This document shows, in pieces, positions 1-11,843 of a stretch of DNA of 44,156 bases; the first letter of the stretch is position 1, and the number at the start of each line of letters is the position of its first letter. Source of the DNA: Bimuria novae-zelandiae CBS 107.79 (lineage: Eukaryota > Ascomycota > Dothideomycetes > Pleosporales > Didymosphaeriaceae); assembly GCA_010015655.1 (NCBI GenBank), contig ML976821.1, positions 1 to 44,156 on the forward strand. Reading direction: 5' to 3'. The notes below the pieces were generated by a model. The model searched no databases and was not told where the DNA came from. It saw nothing but the letters and a program-made list of their open reading frames with translations. A program made the translations under genes and the position numbers.

Positions 1-580
1 AGCTAATTTACAGCGCTAGAAACTATGTATTTATCAGCGTTAGGGTTACGCGTTAGGGTTAGGGTTAACATAATATGGCGGCGATTAGATACTAAAGTTA
101 ATTCTAAGATAAGGAGAAGTTAAGACGCATTAAAACGCGAAGAATCCTAACTACTATAACGCGAATATTTAGGTCTAAATATTATTAAAACTAGTCTAGC
201 GTTAGGGTTGCGCGACCTAATTAGGCCTGCTATAGGGTGCAAATATTACGACCTTTAACCCTTAATTATACTAGTAAGCCACGCTCTATATAGCATGCGT
301 TTTATATAAAACCTATTAAGAATTAAGCGCAGCTTTGTGTCCTTACTCTAGTTTACGCATTTTTAAACTTATAACGCTATTACTTAGGGTTAGGTTTAGG
401 GTTTAATTTTAGGATTCTAGGGGGTAACTAGTATAGAGTTCTACTAGAACGCATAATTAAACGCAACGCTAATAGTAGAGTAATAGTATAAGTAACTACG
501 CTTAAGTAAGATTATAGCTAATAATATATAAAAGTACTTTTATTATCTTTAAAAATATTAAGTGCTAGTCTATAAGGAGC
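1..580. other. AT-rich repeat-derived DNA with TTAGGG-like runs
   Basis: No gene is recognisable here. The stretch is AT-rich and dense in TA dinucleotides, like the RIP-decayed elements that follow. Short TTAGGG-like runs occur around 40-66, 200-210 and 385-402. They are too few and too scattered to be a telomere tract. Confidence 0.5.
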
Positions 581-1010
581 ATGCCATAGGGACATAAAAT
601 ATTACTATATATTTACGCAACTAGCACGGCGTTATAAGTAATTAAAAAAGTAATTATAGAGTACTATTATTACTAGCAGGTTATTATACTGTAGAATATT
701 AAGCTACTAGTACTACTAGGGCTACTAATTAAAAAGCTAGATAAGCTACTAAACGTCTATTAATGTAAAATTACTTATAACTATAGCTTCGATACTATAA
801 ATAAGATTAGAATATAAAGGCACTATAATAACTCGTACTAGATAGCTTAAAGCTATAAAAATGCTTTACTTTATAAAAAGGTTAAGGCGTAAACGTTCTT
901 TAGAGTTAGCAGGCTCTAGTAGTACTTTATTATTAAGGTATTAGGTAATAACTACGCACCGTCTAAGCCTAATAAGGTAGTAAATATTATTATTAGAGAG
1001 TAATTAATAA
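581..1010 (+). pseudogene. degenerate OrsD/DUF3505-like zinc-finger ORF
   Basis: One forward frame, read through several TAA/TAG codons, gives a zinc-finger-like segment (around 750-830, starting CKITYNY, with a following RH and Tyr where His may have been). It is followed by KKVKA-TFFRVSRL--YFIIK (around 870-945). That layout, a C2H2-like finger and then VKxQTFF and L-YF, recalls the OrsD (DUF3505) proteins often found near fungal mobile elements. The family call is from memory of the motif layout and is weak. The ORF is clearly non-functional, and its 3' limit against the following Ty3 element is uncertain. It may be a separate insertion or the 5' remnant of something the Ty3 element truncated. 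Confidence 0.3.
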
Positions 1011-1089
1011 AATAGAGGCTAATAAAGTACGTGCACGAAGAGCAGACATAAGTTATAAATACTAAAGTTATAAAAATAAATAAGACTAG

Positions 1090-4000
1090 TGTTATAAGAG
1101 TAATAAACTAAGTAATATTATTACTAGTTAATAGAAAATACGCGTTAGATATATAGTAAACGTACTTACACCTTAATTATAAGGAATATATAGAATAAAA
1201 GAAAAAGTATAAATTTAATCGTATACCTAAGGGAACTACGATCCTTAGGGTTAAATTAATAATAAGAAATAAAAACAGTAAAGCTGCTTAACAAAAAAGG
1301 TGTAGCAATAGCCTTAAGGAGAAAAGAAAGGATGCCTTAAGCCTATAGAGCTAGTAATAAAGAAGATATCTTTTTTAGACCTAAACTTAGGCGGGAGAAC
1401 GCCTTTAGAGAAGTAAATACTACTAATAGTTAAGTATTAATTAAGCTACTAGTATAGCTTAAAAGGATATAGATAAAAGCCATGATAGACTTAGGAGCAC
1501 AGGAAAGCTATATATTAAAAAAAGCACTTAATAAAGTAGAACTCTACAAGCGTAAAAAGGCTATACCCTACACTATCTATATTATAAATAGATAACTAAT
1601 ACCTAGCAAAGCAATAATTATATATAAGGTTAAAACTACTCTTATAATTTATAGATACTAGGAACTAATTACTCTTAATATTATTAAAGAAGCTAATTAC
1701 GACGTAATTTTAAGACTACCCTAGTTAAAGAAGCATAACCCTATAATTAACTAAAATAAGAAAGAGCTATCCTTTAAGTGCTATAACTATATATTATAAG
1801 TAAAGTCTACGCATTAAGAGAATACAATAGTAGATAAAAGAGCTATTAATAATATAGTCTTACGACGGATAGTCAAAAAATAAGAAATACTCTTAACAGA
1901 CGCTAGTAGAAACCACCAGGTTACAGAGCGCAAGAAGATAGGAGATAGCACAAACTATAAAATTCTAGAATACTACTAGGCATGAAATTATATGTTTATA
2001 AAGAGAGAAGGAAAAGCAAACCTTCTGGAACATTAACCCTAGGATCACGCGATTAACCTAGAGAAAGGGAAGACGCTACCCTTTAGACTACTATATAGTA
2101 AATTTAGAAAGGAACTCTAACAGGAAAAGGAATCTATTAAGATAAATCTTATAAAAGGATATATTAGAACTTTAAAGTTACTAGCGGCAAGCCTTTTTAT
2201 GTTATACTAAAGAAGGATAGATAATCAAGGCCTTATATAAACTATAGAAAACTTAACGACATAATAATTAAAAATTAATATTTACTACTAAATATTCTAG
2301 AACTTTAAGATTAACTCTCGAAAGCTAAGATCTTTATAATAATAAATATACGAGATAGATACTAACTTATATAAATTAAGGAAGGTAACGAGTGGAAGAT
2401 AGTATTTAGGATACGCTATAAACTATTTAAATATATAATTATACCTTTTAGACTTACTAATACACTAGCAACATTTTAGGCACTAATTAATAATATACTA
2501 TGTAACTACTAAGATATATTTATTATCGCGTATATAGACGATATCCTCGTCTTCTCTAAAAACGAATCAGATCACGTATTATATATACAAACGGTACTAA
2601 CAGCACTAAATAACGCACACCTACGAATTAAACTAATAAAGTGCAAATTCTATATAATAAGACTAAAATTTCTAGGATATATTATTAGCATAAACAGACT
2701 TAAAATAGCACTAGATAAAATTAAATATATAAAAAACTAGCCAGTACTAAGAACTATAAAGAATATCTAGGAGTTCTTAGGATTCTATAGATTTGACTAA
2801 TAATTTATCAGGAACTATGCGAAGATTATAATACCCCTAATAAACCTTATAAAGAAGGATATACTATTTATATAAATAGTAAAATATAGAATATTATTCT
2901 AACTTTTAAAAATAGCATGTCTTATGCCACTAGCACTTATCTACTTTTAGGATAAAATACTACTATAATTTAAAATAAACGTAATTAATCTTGCAATAGG
3001 CGCATGCGCAAAGTAAGAAAAGGACGGTAAAGAGTATTTAATTATATATTACTTAAGGAAGTTTAATAATGCGGAAACACGATATAACGTACATAATAAA
3101 GAACTTAGCGCTATTATAAAAGCATTAAAGCACTAGTGGATCTATATCCTTAGCTACTTAACGCTAGAAATTTATATACATTATAAAAATCTATTATAAT
3201 TTATAACTACTAAAGAACTTACACCGCGACAATAGCGATAGCTATAAACTATAAGATAATATAAGTTCAAAGTTATATATATAGCAGGAAAAGAAAATGG
3301 ACAAGCAGACGCGCTTAGCTAATAAAGTAACTTTATAAGTAATAAGATAATGACTTATTCCGCGATACTATAAAAAAATAAGAATAGATCTCTAGAACCT
3401 ATAGCAGAACTTAATTAACTCCTCGTTACTATACGAGAAGTACCTAAGGAACTACAGATAGAGATTATATAATAGTACTATAATACCTATTGTATAGACA
3501 CCCAGGCATTAGGAAGATAATAGAACTTATTTAGTAAAACTATAGCTTTAAAGGCATTAAAGAAGTAGTAACTATATATATCTATAAATGCGTAGATTAC
3601 TAATGCAACAAGCACGTAACATATTTTAAGTATAAAGAGATATAAGTAATCTAAATACTAGTTATACTAAAGGAAGACATCGCTATAGATTTTATTATAG
3701 GATTACTAAGATTAAAGGATCCTGTAACAGGAATTAGTTACAACATAATACTAAATATTATCTATTAATCTACTAAATACGTAGAACTACTACTATATTA
3801 GAAGATAACTATAGTAAAGGAACTCGCATTCCTTATCCTAGATTAACTTATATAATACTATAGTATTCTAAAGATAATTATTATCGATAGAGACAAGTTC
3901 TTTACCTTAAACTACTAGATAATACTTATAGCACTTATTAGAATAAAGTAAAAGTTATTAATAGCATATTATTTACAAACGAACAGATAAATAGAATATA

Positions 4001-4538
4001 CAAATTAAATAATTAAAACGTACCTACGCATGTATTATAATAACTAGAAAAATAACTAGATTTCCTTACTGTCTATAGCACAGTTAGCATATAATAATAA
4101 GATATTAATAGCGACAGGATTTACACTATTTTACGTAAACTATAAAAGATACCTACATTTCTTTAATTAAATATTTCCTATAATAATTAGGACAGAAGAA
4201 GCAATAAATATAATAGAAACTATAAAGAAAATACACTTATAGCTCTAAAATAATTTTCAGAAAGCTTAATAATAAAACATTTCATATATAAACTAAAAAC
4301 GAAAAATAGCACCTTAGCTAAAGAAGGGGGATAAAGCATATCTAGTTATAAAGAAATTTTAAACTTAAAAGAAACAACATAAGAAACTAGACTATATTAA
4401 AGTTAGACTATTTTTTATTATTAAATAGTTATTACTAGTTAATTGTTAATTAGAACTACCGCTAGACGCGAAGATATACCTAGTAATTTATATAAACTAA
4501 CTTAAACCCGCGGACCCTAAAACACTAGTTAAGATAAC
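1090..4538 (+). pseudogene. gag-pol of Ty3/gypsy element 1 (protease, RT, RNase H, integrase)
   Basis: The protease region reads MIDLGAQESY at 1482; the usual active-site Asp-Ser-Gly appears as Asp-Leu-Gly, which one C-to-T change (TCA to TTA) would explain. The RT keeps an intact YIDD (2531-2542) in the context AYIDDILVFSKN. It is preceded by LTNTLATF, which corresponds to the conserved LTNAPATF. RNase H and an integrase core (IAIDFIIGL near 3685, then IDRDKFF near 3890) follow in the standard Ty3/gypsy order. Many in-frame TAG/TAA codons replace Trp and Gln, so nothing can be translated. The frame breaks at 4538, where a solo LTR is inserted. Confidence 0.75.
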
Positions 4539-4924
4539 TGTAACAGGAACAATCGCTCGTCGACACGAGAACCCTTGGCTAGTCAAGACAGGATTCGAGA
4601 TCATCCGAAAACCGACACTCATCCGTATCGGACCAATTTCGGATCTATCAGACCGATGGGGAACTACGAATCCGATTCGGACCTATTTCGGATCCATCAG
4701 ACCGACGGTCAACCTATGGCAGTTATGTGCTAGCTAGCCATCTGGGAAGAGGTGTATTTAGAGGAGCTTGGGGCCTTTGTAGTTCAGTACCTTTTCCGTA
4801 TCCTTTCGTACCAGGCCTATAGGCACTTAATTCATTCGAGGCTACATTCTTATACACGCACTCCTACATGCCTCTGCTAGGAGATACGCCAACATTAATC
4901 CTTTAAGTGACCTGCGCTGATATA
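4539..4924. repeat. solo LTR A (386 bp), duplication ATAAC
   Basis: It begins TGTAACAG and ends CTGATATA, near-inverted termini allowing one RIP change. It is flanked by the 5-bp direct repeat ATAAC (4534-4538 and 4925-4929). It interrupts the 3' end of element 1 pol, whose coding potential resumes immediately afterwards with the acidic stretch that precedes the chromodomain. Its base composition is far less AT-rich than its surroundings. It contains two imperfect tandem copies of a unit of roughly 49 bp (about 4628-4725) with the core TTTCGGATC-ATCAGACCGA. No internal element is present, so this is a solo LTR from an unrelated family. Confidence 0.8.
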
Positions 4925-5345
4925 ATAACCTTCTATTACTAGCTAGAGGAAGAAAACGAATTTAAAGTTAAAACACTCTTAGAATATAGAGAAGTTAAAT
5001 AAGAAAACTGTTAAAATAATAAGTTCTTATAGGAATAGTTGGTTAACTAGAAAGGCTACCTACACTTAAAAAGTATATAAGAACTTAAATCTAAACTTTA
5101 TAAAAACTACTAATAGTTTTTAGAAAAAGGCACGAAGCAAGATCTATAATTACTACTACTATACTAAAGTAACGTAAAAAAGCTTTAAGGGAAACAAGAC
5201 TTATAACATAATACTAATTTAAAAAGGTATATAAACTAATACGACTACGTAGCAGAAGAGGAAGACTTTAATTAAATTATAAACTAGTCTATTACTTTAG
5301 TACCTAAAGTAGTATTTAGATTAATTAATACTATAGCTTAAGTAC
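4925..5345 (+). pseudogene. chromodomain end of Ty3 element 1 pol
   Basis: After the solo LTR the forward frame reads LEEENEFKV, then LVN-KGYLHLKS with a following EL (around 5040-5090). This matches the chromodomain of element 4 (YLIK-KGYLHLEDT) and marks element 1 as a chromovirus. Trp codons are replaced by TAG. In chromoviruses this C-terminal integrase module directs insertion to particular chromatin. The reading continues without clear stops beyond the domain, but that part is probably the shadow of the antisense gene. Confidence 0.6.
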
Positions 5346-5960
5346 GTTCCTTACGAGCCTCTAAGGTCTCGAACTTATTTACTATAGATATACTTGTTGC
5401 AAAAGCTTGCTGGCTCCTGGTTAGAGCTTTATGGAACTAGCTAGGTTTAGGCCGAGCAGCCAAATAGCCGAGCACGTGATCCCCCTAACTTTATAAATAG
5501 CCGAGCTTCTGAGTAGGACTTCCACTCCTTAATAGACTTTGTTTTCGAGCTCCCTGATCGTTGTGACTATGCGCCATAATACTATAATTAAATAACTTTT
5601 TGCGCTAATCGCGTAACCGCGCTATCTTCTCTTCTGTTAGATAAGTACGCAAGAGCGCTACATAAGCGAGCTCTTTTTCTACCTAAAGTTTTATCTCCTC
5701 CTTAGCCTCTAACTTTTTTAGTCTTTCTAACTTAGTATTTATTTTTAAATAATCTAGCAAAGGAATCTCCTCTAGCTTATATTTTTAATTACTATACTAA
5801 ATATAATTTATGCACTTTAAGTGTAGCAATAATAGTTAATAGGATAATTACTTTTTAGTGTAGTATAAATAGGTAACTATAGTAAATACGTAATTTCGCT
5901 TAAGATAATTAGCTTATAAATAATAGTATTAGGTAGATTAGGAAAGTGGCTTTATAAGTA
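5230..5960 (-). pseudogene. antisense Zn2Cys6-like gene of Ty3 element 1
   Basis: On the minus strand (5871 downward) one frame has Cys or Tyr at the spacing CX2CX6CX7CX2CX7C of a fungal Zn2Cys6 binuclear cluster. Only one position is still Cys; the other five read Tyr, as expected from TGY-to-TAY RIP changes. A charged, Lys/Glu/Leu-rich helix follows (about 5770-5600), starting KYKLEEIPLLDYLK. The frame is interrupted by solo LTR B and resumes after it with KFETLEARKERT. Position and orientation (3' of pol, antisense) match the better-preserved genes in elements 2 and 4. Family membership rests on that parallel; alone this copy would be unconvincing. Confidence 0.45.
5395..5578. repeat. solo LTR B (184 bp), duplication ATACT
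   Basis: It begins TGTTGCAAAAGC and ends GCGCCATA, and is flanked by ATACT (5390-5394 and 5579-5583). It is GC-richer than its surroundings, contains a good TATA box (TTTATAAATAG, about 5491) and three copies of a CCGAGC word, and looks like a short LTR promoter. It splits the antisense gene of element 1; when it is skipped, that reading frame continues. Confidence 0.7.
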
Positions 5961-6001
5961 GTTAACTTATAAAGATAACTTATAAAGATATTATGTGAGG
6001 C

Positions 6002-6174
6002 TGTCAGATAGAATAAGCTACGGTAAGGTCAGATCTGTATAATTAAGCAGGGACCACTTGGCTTGGCACACTAGCAAAATATCCGAAACCAACTAAACAC
6101 AGTGGAGGATATAAAAAAAAAAACAAGAAATACTATTAAGTTGCATTAATATCTACTTATCATACCATCTGATA
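6002..6174 (+). repeat. copia 5' LTR
   Basis: It starts TGTCAGATAG and ends ATACCATCTGATA; the terminal inverted repeat TGTTAGAT/ATCTAACA is perfect in the 3' copy and RIP-altered here. An A-run (about 6112-6124) lies in the middle. It pairs with the LTR at 10945-11116. Confidence 0.9.
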
Positions 6175-6206
6175 ATTAAGAGTCTTACTACCCTAACTAA
6201 TACATT

Positions 6207-9200
6207 ATGGCGCAACTCTTAAACCGCGATTCTACGGTATACCTAAACACCTCCGCAGACCACAGGGGGTGGAGAACATAACTCCAGGCAAGATACGTAG
6301 TACATAACATTTAGGATAAAGTTAATCTAAATTTAATCACGCTATTAACCCCGAAACCGCTGCTAATAAGGCCTCTAATTATTACTAACTACGCGCCAGC
6401 CACGAATATTAAAGTCTTAATAAGACTAACTAAACTATTAGCTAAAGGCTAGAAGGCTTTTAAAGAAGACCTCGAATACTATAAGATCCTCTTTAAGTAA
6501 TATAAGAGCAATTAACACGAATATAAAAGAAGTAATTAAGCCTTTAGCATATCGCTGCGTTTATCTAATTAACTATGTTACCGCACCTACTGCGCACATG
6601 TTGCCTACTAGACAAGCCACTACGATAGTGGATTACCAATCTACAGAAGACAATTGGCATAAGCGACTAACTTAAACGAGAATAAGCACGTACTAGATAC
6701 CGTGCGGCACTTAAGCTAATAAGAAGCCCTTAATAATAGGATACTTAGCTAGCTAAGTACGACAAAGCAACTATGGAAGCAAAAGCCTTCTAAGTTACTA
6801 AGCTATTATAAATTAATATAATTATAAAAGACTTTATAGATGCCGTAAACAAGGTTGCTCCTATATAGTCTACGAATTTTTAAGACAATGGTCGATTCGC
6901 AGCCAGCATGGATTAAAAAGAGATAATATAACGCTTTTAAGAACACATAATAATAAATTATCCCCTTAGATTAGAGAAATATAAAGCATTTGTGTCTAAT
7001 AATGTATTATTTTTCGCTAAAGGTGGTGCACCTACTTAGGGCAACGATAGGGACGCCTATCCTGCTAAAAGCGCGTTATCGAAACAAAACTAAAGTAGAC
7101 CTCGTAATCAACGTACAGCGGGCAGGAAAACCACCACGCTTAAATGGCCTACAAATTTAGAGCCTACTACTATAAGAGGAGCAAAATGCCCTGCATGTGG
7201 ACAACGCCATAGTATAAGGGACTACTATTATGTTAATCTAGACAAGGCTCCTGAATGGTGGAAACTAAACGAGACTATTAGCGAGCTTATATAATTTAAG
7301 CGTAAGAAAGACGTAACGTTCTAGGGGCTAATCTATAGACAAAGCAGGACCTAATTAAGAACACTAATTACGAAATAATCGCACACTCTAACGCCTGAGA
7401 TCCTTAAAGATTAACTAGAGGGCTAGAGAATCGCTGCTACTAAAGCAGCTTTTAACTTAGTAGTAAGAGGGAGAGATACTACTAACTATCTACTATAGAA
7501 GTTATTTATCCTTAACTTAGGATTAACCTACCATATTACTAACAACCCTAATTGCATCTACAGTTTCCGACCACCACTGCCCGGAGACTATATATAGGCC
7601 GGAAATTCCAAAGTGTGGATTAGAGGATATGGGTCTATTGACCTCACTCTAAAGAACAACACTAGAATAATAAAATTAACTTTGTAAGATATGGCTATTT
7701 GCCCAGACCAATTATGTAACTTAGTGTTATTCTAACTGTTAAGGCACAAAGGGATCTAGTAGGATACATAAATAGACCTAACTACTCTCTAAGGAGCTAA
7801 GAACAGAGCCATTAGAATTATAATTAAGATGTTTAGATAGTGGGTGCTAGAATACAATCCGCTACCACCTGCCATATATCACACACACAAGATCACTACA
7901 AGAACTAAAAGAGGACCGTAAAAGGCCTCAGCTATGCTGTGGCACAAAAGACTAGGACACCCAGGCCTAGTAGCTATCGAACACCTAGTATAGCAAACTA
8001 AAGGGGTGCGTGTCAAAGGCATCATAACTATAGAATGCAACTCATGCAGGAGAGTAAAGTCTAGACAATAGATAAGCCACGCCCCACGAATAAACGAAGA
8101 TGGACCTGGAGAGAGGCTTAGCATTAACTTCCACACATACGAGATCTAAGGAGTCACTAAAGAAAAGAGTTAATTACTAATTACTAATAAGTTTTTAGGC
8201 ATGCAATAGGACCTCTACTTTATAAATTACTAAATAGTAAAGTTAATTATTAATGCCCTTTTAGTATTTATCTTATTCCTTAAGAACCACTACAACATCT
8301 CTGTTAAGACCATTAAAGCAGACAACGAGATCGCTATAGTTAAACTAGAAGTTAAGAAATAGTTAATAACCTAAGGAATAATTGTAGAGCCTTCCGCACT
8401 AAATACACAATCACAAAATAGAGGCGCAGAACGCTTAGGGGGTGTAAATAAAGAGAAAGCTCGTGCCATGCGACTTAATGCCAACCTATCCTGAGAGCTA
8501 TGGCCTGAGATTACAAGAGCCGCTATATACCTCTACAATCGAACACCAAACTATGCAAATCACTAGAAAACACCATACGAGATATTCTTCACACGAGTCG
8601 CTTTTAGCAATAGGATAGTCACGTTACTACGAAAACCTAATATTATACACTTAAAAGCGTACGGCTGCAAGGCATTTATAATAACTAATAATACTCACCA
8701 AGACAAATCACGCCTATAACGTCTTAACCCGAAGGCATGGATTGGTTATCTAGTTAGATACTGATTATTAAACATCTATCGAATATGGATACCGTCACTT
8801 GGCAAAGTAATAAGTACCCGGGACGTTGTCTTTAACGAAGAGTTAGTATTTAATAGAAAAATTAAGGACCTTAAAGATAGTCTTATGTATAGCACGCTTT
8901 AAGAAATAGCAACGCACGTAAAAACTATTAAGTTACTAACTCCTACCTAATAACCACAAATAAACTCCTTTTATAAGGATAAAGCCACTGTAGATTCGTT
9001 AGAATAATAAGATAAAGCAGATCCACCAGGCTACTATTAAGAAAGGAAGATTAGGAATAGCTACTTAACTCCTCTAACTACACCGCCACCTATCGCGTTA
9101 CTTGCATAGTTAATAGCTGGAGACTAAACAAGTCTAACGTAACAAGCGTCCTCTATAACCGTCCCCTAGGCAGCAGCTTTTATGGCGGGAACCTAAGCTA

Positions 9201-10940
9201 GTCGTGTTAGAAAATATAAAGGAGAAGTTATAGATAAGGCTAAGATAATAAGAATGCTCGCCAAAGGCTTAAAGCCCTATTAAAGTTAATTTCTACCTCT
9301 ACTAACGTGTCTAACTAAGCTTAAGGATTACCTAATAGGCGAGATATTTTAAGAGGCTAAGCAAGTACACCTTATAAGCTACTAAGAAATAAAATTATAG
9401 TTAAAAATTCTAGTAAAGAAAATTAAACTAATAAGATAGCAGATCCTTAACTACATATAGGTATACACTTATAAACTTAATAAGCACTATCGCTTGCTAA
9501 AGTGCAAGGCGCGACTAGTTATCCGAGGCGATTAGTAACGAAATATTACCTTATAAGACACTTACGCAGCCACGCTTGCCAGCCGGTTATTCCGAATAAT
9601 AATGGCAATAGTAGCTTACTATAATATAGAGCTCACGTAGTACGACGTTACCAACGCTTTTGTCCACGCAATAATAGATCGAGAGGTGTACATGAGAATG
9701 CCTCAGGGTTATCAGAAGCCTAGAACAATATTATAAGTAAATAAAGCACTGTACGGCCTTCGCATTTTACTACTCCTCTGGTAGAGAGAATTTACGACAA
9801 CGCTTAAAGCGCTGGGCTTCTAGATAGTGCCTTACGAGCCATGCTACCTAATTAAAGATAGAGTTATTATATTCTTCTACGTCGACGACATTATACTTGC
9901 GTACCATAAGGACAAAGAACAAGAAGCTTAACAAGCAATTAAACGCTTATAAAACAAGTACACTCTTACTAGAGGAAACAACCTTTAATGGTTTCTTAGC
10001 ATAGAGGTTGTACGGGACTAAACAAGCCGCAAGATTTAACTATTATAGGCCTCCTATTTGGACAAGATTAGCCGACTAGTAGACAAGATAAATATTTAAC
10101 ATAATACTCTAATGGCTGCGATTAAATTACTACCAAGGAAAGGGTTAGTAACACTAACTAAGATTAATAAATTTTAACGCAAGATTGGATCGCTGCTCTT
10201 TACTATAGTTACTACTAGGCCAGATATTGCCTTTATAACATCACGATTAGCTCGATTTCTGTTAAACCTAGGGACTGAGTACTAAGACGCAGTAGACCGA
10301 GTTCTCCTATACCTTTAAAGCACAAAGTAGCGAGCCCTATAGCTTAGAGGTAACACTAGACTTTAGATTGCAAGCGATGCATTATTTGCTAATAATATAA
10401 TAGACCGCAAGAGCTCCTAAGGTTACGCTATTAAGCTCTTTAGCAGTCTTATTGCCTAGAAAGCAAATAAACAAGACACTATAATAATATTAACTACTAA
10501 GGCCGAGCTACTAGCTCTCTCTTAGGTAGCTAAGAAAGCACTCTTTGTCTTAAGACTACTTTAAGAACTTAAGATTAAACTAGACGCGCGCACAGTCACT
10601 ATTTAGTGTAATAATAAATAAACTATACGCCTAGTAACTAAGGAGGTTTCCCGCCTCTAAACCAAACTTCGGCATGTGGACGTCTACAACCACTGGATTC
10701 GACAAGAAGTATCTATAGGCAGGATTAAGGTAGAGCATATATAGTTAGCGGACATAATTACTAATAGCCTTATAAAGGTGCTCTCTAAGAGCAAGTGGGA
10801 GGATTTTCTCTAATAACTTGGATTAGTTAATATAGAGACTAAGGAGGTAACAAATACTGTGCCTCTTAAGGAGATTTAAGAGTAACTTAAAGACCTTATA
10901 ATTACATAAGTGCTAGCTTAAAGAGTTTCCAAGCTAAAGG
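6207..10940 (+). pseudogene. copia gag-pol polyprotein (degenerate)
   Basis: A start ATG at 6207 (MAQLLNRDSTVYLN) opens the gag. The nucleocapsid zinc knuckle reads CPACGQRHSIRDYYYV (about 7189-7236), with the last Cys changed to Tyr. The protease region has YHITNNP near 7540. The integrase region starts with WHKRLGHPG (about 7938), the GAG-pre-integrase histidines. RT has YDVTNAFVHA near 9640, YMRMPQGYQKP near 9690 and an intact YVDD (9878-9889). The RNase H end is near 10600. In-frame stops are frequent and mostly at expected Gln/Trp, so the polyprotein is dead by RIP rather than by deletion. Confidence 0.85.
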
Positions 10941-10944
10941 GGTG

Positions 10945-11116
10945 TGTTAGATAGAATAAGCTGCGGTAAGGTTAGATCTATATAATCGAGCAGGGACCAC
11001 TTGGCTTAGCACACTAGCAAAATATCCAAAACTAACTAAATACAGTAGAGGATATAAAAAAAAAATAAGAAATACTATCAAGTTATATTAATATCTACTT
11101 ATTATACCATCTAACA
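10945..11116 (+). repeat. copia 3' LTR
   Basis: 172 bp with perfect 8-bp terminal inverted repeats TGTTAGAT...ATCTAACA, preceded by the polypurine tract AAAGGGGTG and followed by GAGGC. Confidence 0.9.
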
Positions 11117-11121
11117 GAGGC

Positions 11122-11756
11122 ACTTTATGGTAGGTAATTTGGATTAGGGTAAACGTATGTATTAGACAAATCCTTACGGGATGTCAAAGGGTCTATCGAG
11201 ACATATATAGACTAAGGCACGTGACTGAGCCGGGGGTGCTCCAAAGGTGGCCCGAGGGGGATCCGGAGAATCTCCGAGGGTCGCCCTTTATGGAGATTAA
11301 GGATGTCCCTGACATATTAAGTCTAGAAAGGGGAGCTAATATTAGGATCTATTAAGACCTAATATAATACAAGGCGGGGTATAGACACTTATCTATATAA
11401 CTAGCTAAGATTCTTAACTTAGCTATAAGTTACGTGACTAAATTACGCGTCCTAGAAATATTAGGTATCCTAAAAGTATCTTAGCACATAGGACTTTAGG
11501 ACTCTTAGAACTCTTAGAATTCGTGGGACAAGTTATATATATAGGAGTACGATAGTAGTCTTCTACTATTATGTTTAACTTGTTTACTAATCTATTATTT
11601 AGATTTAACTTAAGCTTTTATTAATTTAATTATACTATATATACTTTTAATACTAACGCCCTATTAATACGCGCACGCTATTAGTACCCCTTACCTATAT
11701 TACTAATACTCTTATCTAAGAACTAATCCTAGCCCCTGTGGGACCAGCTATCCTTT
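11122..11756. other. mixed remnant, possibly 3' end of element 1 and LTR pieces
   Basis: No gene was seen. The first part is GC-richer and is bounded by TGTCAAAGG (11182) and CCCTGACA (ending 11314), an inverted-end 133-bp block without a clear target duplication. It includes a CGGAGA/TCTCCG hairpin near 11255. A purine run AGAAAGGGGAG (about 11323) then precedes a TAATATTAGG start that could be a RIP-altered LTR. A TATA-like TTATATATATAGG lies near 11532. I cannot assign these pieces to a defined element. Confidence 0.35.
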
Positions 11757-11843
11757 AGGGCTTAAAAACCTTACCTGCTTTACGACCACGAAGAAGCTTA
11801 ATTAAAGGTAGGCTAAAAAGTCTAAATAGTTAGTAAAGTATAA
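11757..11843 (+). pseudogene. RNase H fragment of Ty3 element 3, left of the nested insertion
   Basis: The forward frame reads KNLTCFTTTKKLN followed by degenerate residues, the Ty3 RNase H segment seen in element 2 around 16100-16180. It stops at the TATAA target duplication, and the same domain continues at 18932 with ITYLVGTANRVVDALS. Upstream of about 11757 the homology ends, so element 3 is 5'-truncated. Confidence 0.7.

Larger units (their letters stand above)
1090..6001 (+). mobile_element. Ty3/gypsy element 1, RIP-degraded
   Basis: A decayed Ty3/gypsy chromodomain retrotransposon of the same family as element 4: the protease-to-RT reading and the preceding Cys-rich segment match closely. 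Order on +: end of gag (from about 1090), aspartic protease (about 1480-1730), reverse transcriptase (about 2130-2720), RNase H (about 2900-3340), integrase (about 3560-4300), then a chromodomain interrupted by a solo LTR. A degenerate antisense gene lies beyond pol. No 5' LTR was recognised, so the 5' end is missing or lies beyond what I can align. The 3' end is split by the copia insertion at 6002; the remaining 3' part may continue after 11121. Confidence 0.75.
6002..11116 (+). mobile_element. complete Ty1/copia retrotransposon (5115 bp), RIP-degraded
   Basis: Structurally complete: 5' LTR 6002-6174, 3' LTR 10945-11116, and the 5-bp target duplication GAGGC on both sides (5997-6001 and 11117-11121). 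A purine run (AAAGGGGTG) precedes the 3' LTR. The internal order gag, protease, integrase, RT, RNase H is diagnostic of Ty1/copia. The two LTRs differ mainly by transitions. It inserted into the 3' part of Ty3 element 1 and is therefore younger than it. Confidence 0.9.

Noticed and set aside
40..66. TTAGGG repeats suggesting a telomere end
   Set aside because: Only a few units, interrupted and scattered to about 400. The GGGTTAGGG word also occurs within ordinary LTRs here (about 36640). Not a telomere tract, at most weak subtelomeric flavour.
7879..8136. 85-codon open frame on the minus strand
   Set aside because: It lies antisense to the copia GAG-pre-integrase/integrase coding region, has no domain, and is explained as a shadow.
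11182..11314. A 133-bp TGTCA...TGACA block as a solo LTR
   Set aside because: The flanks show no target duplication and I saw no second copy, so I only describe it as a remnant.
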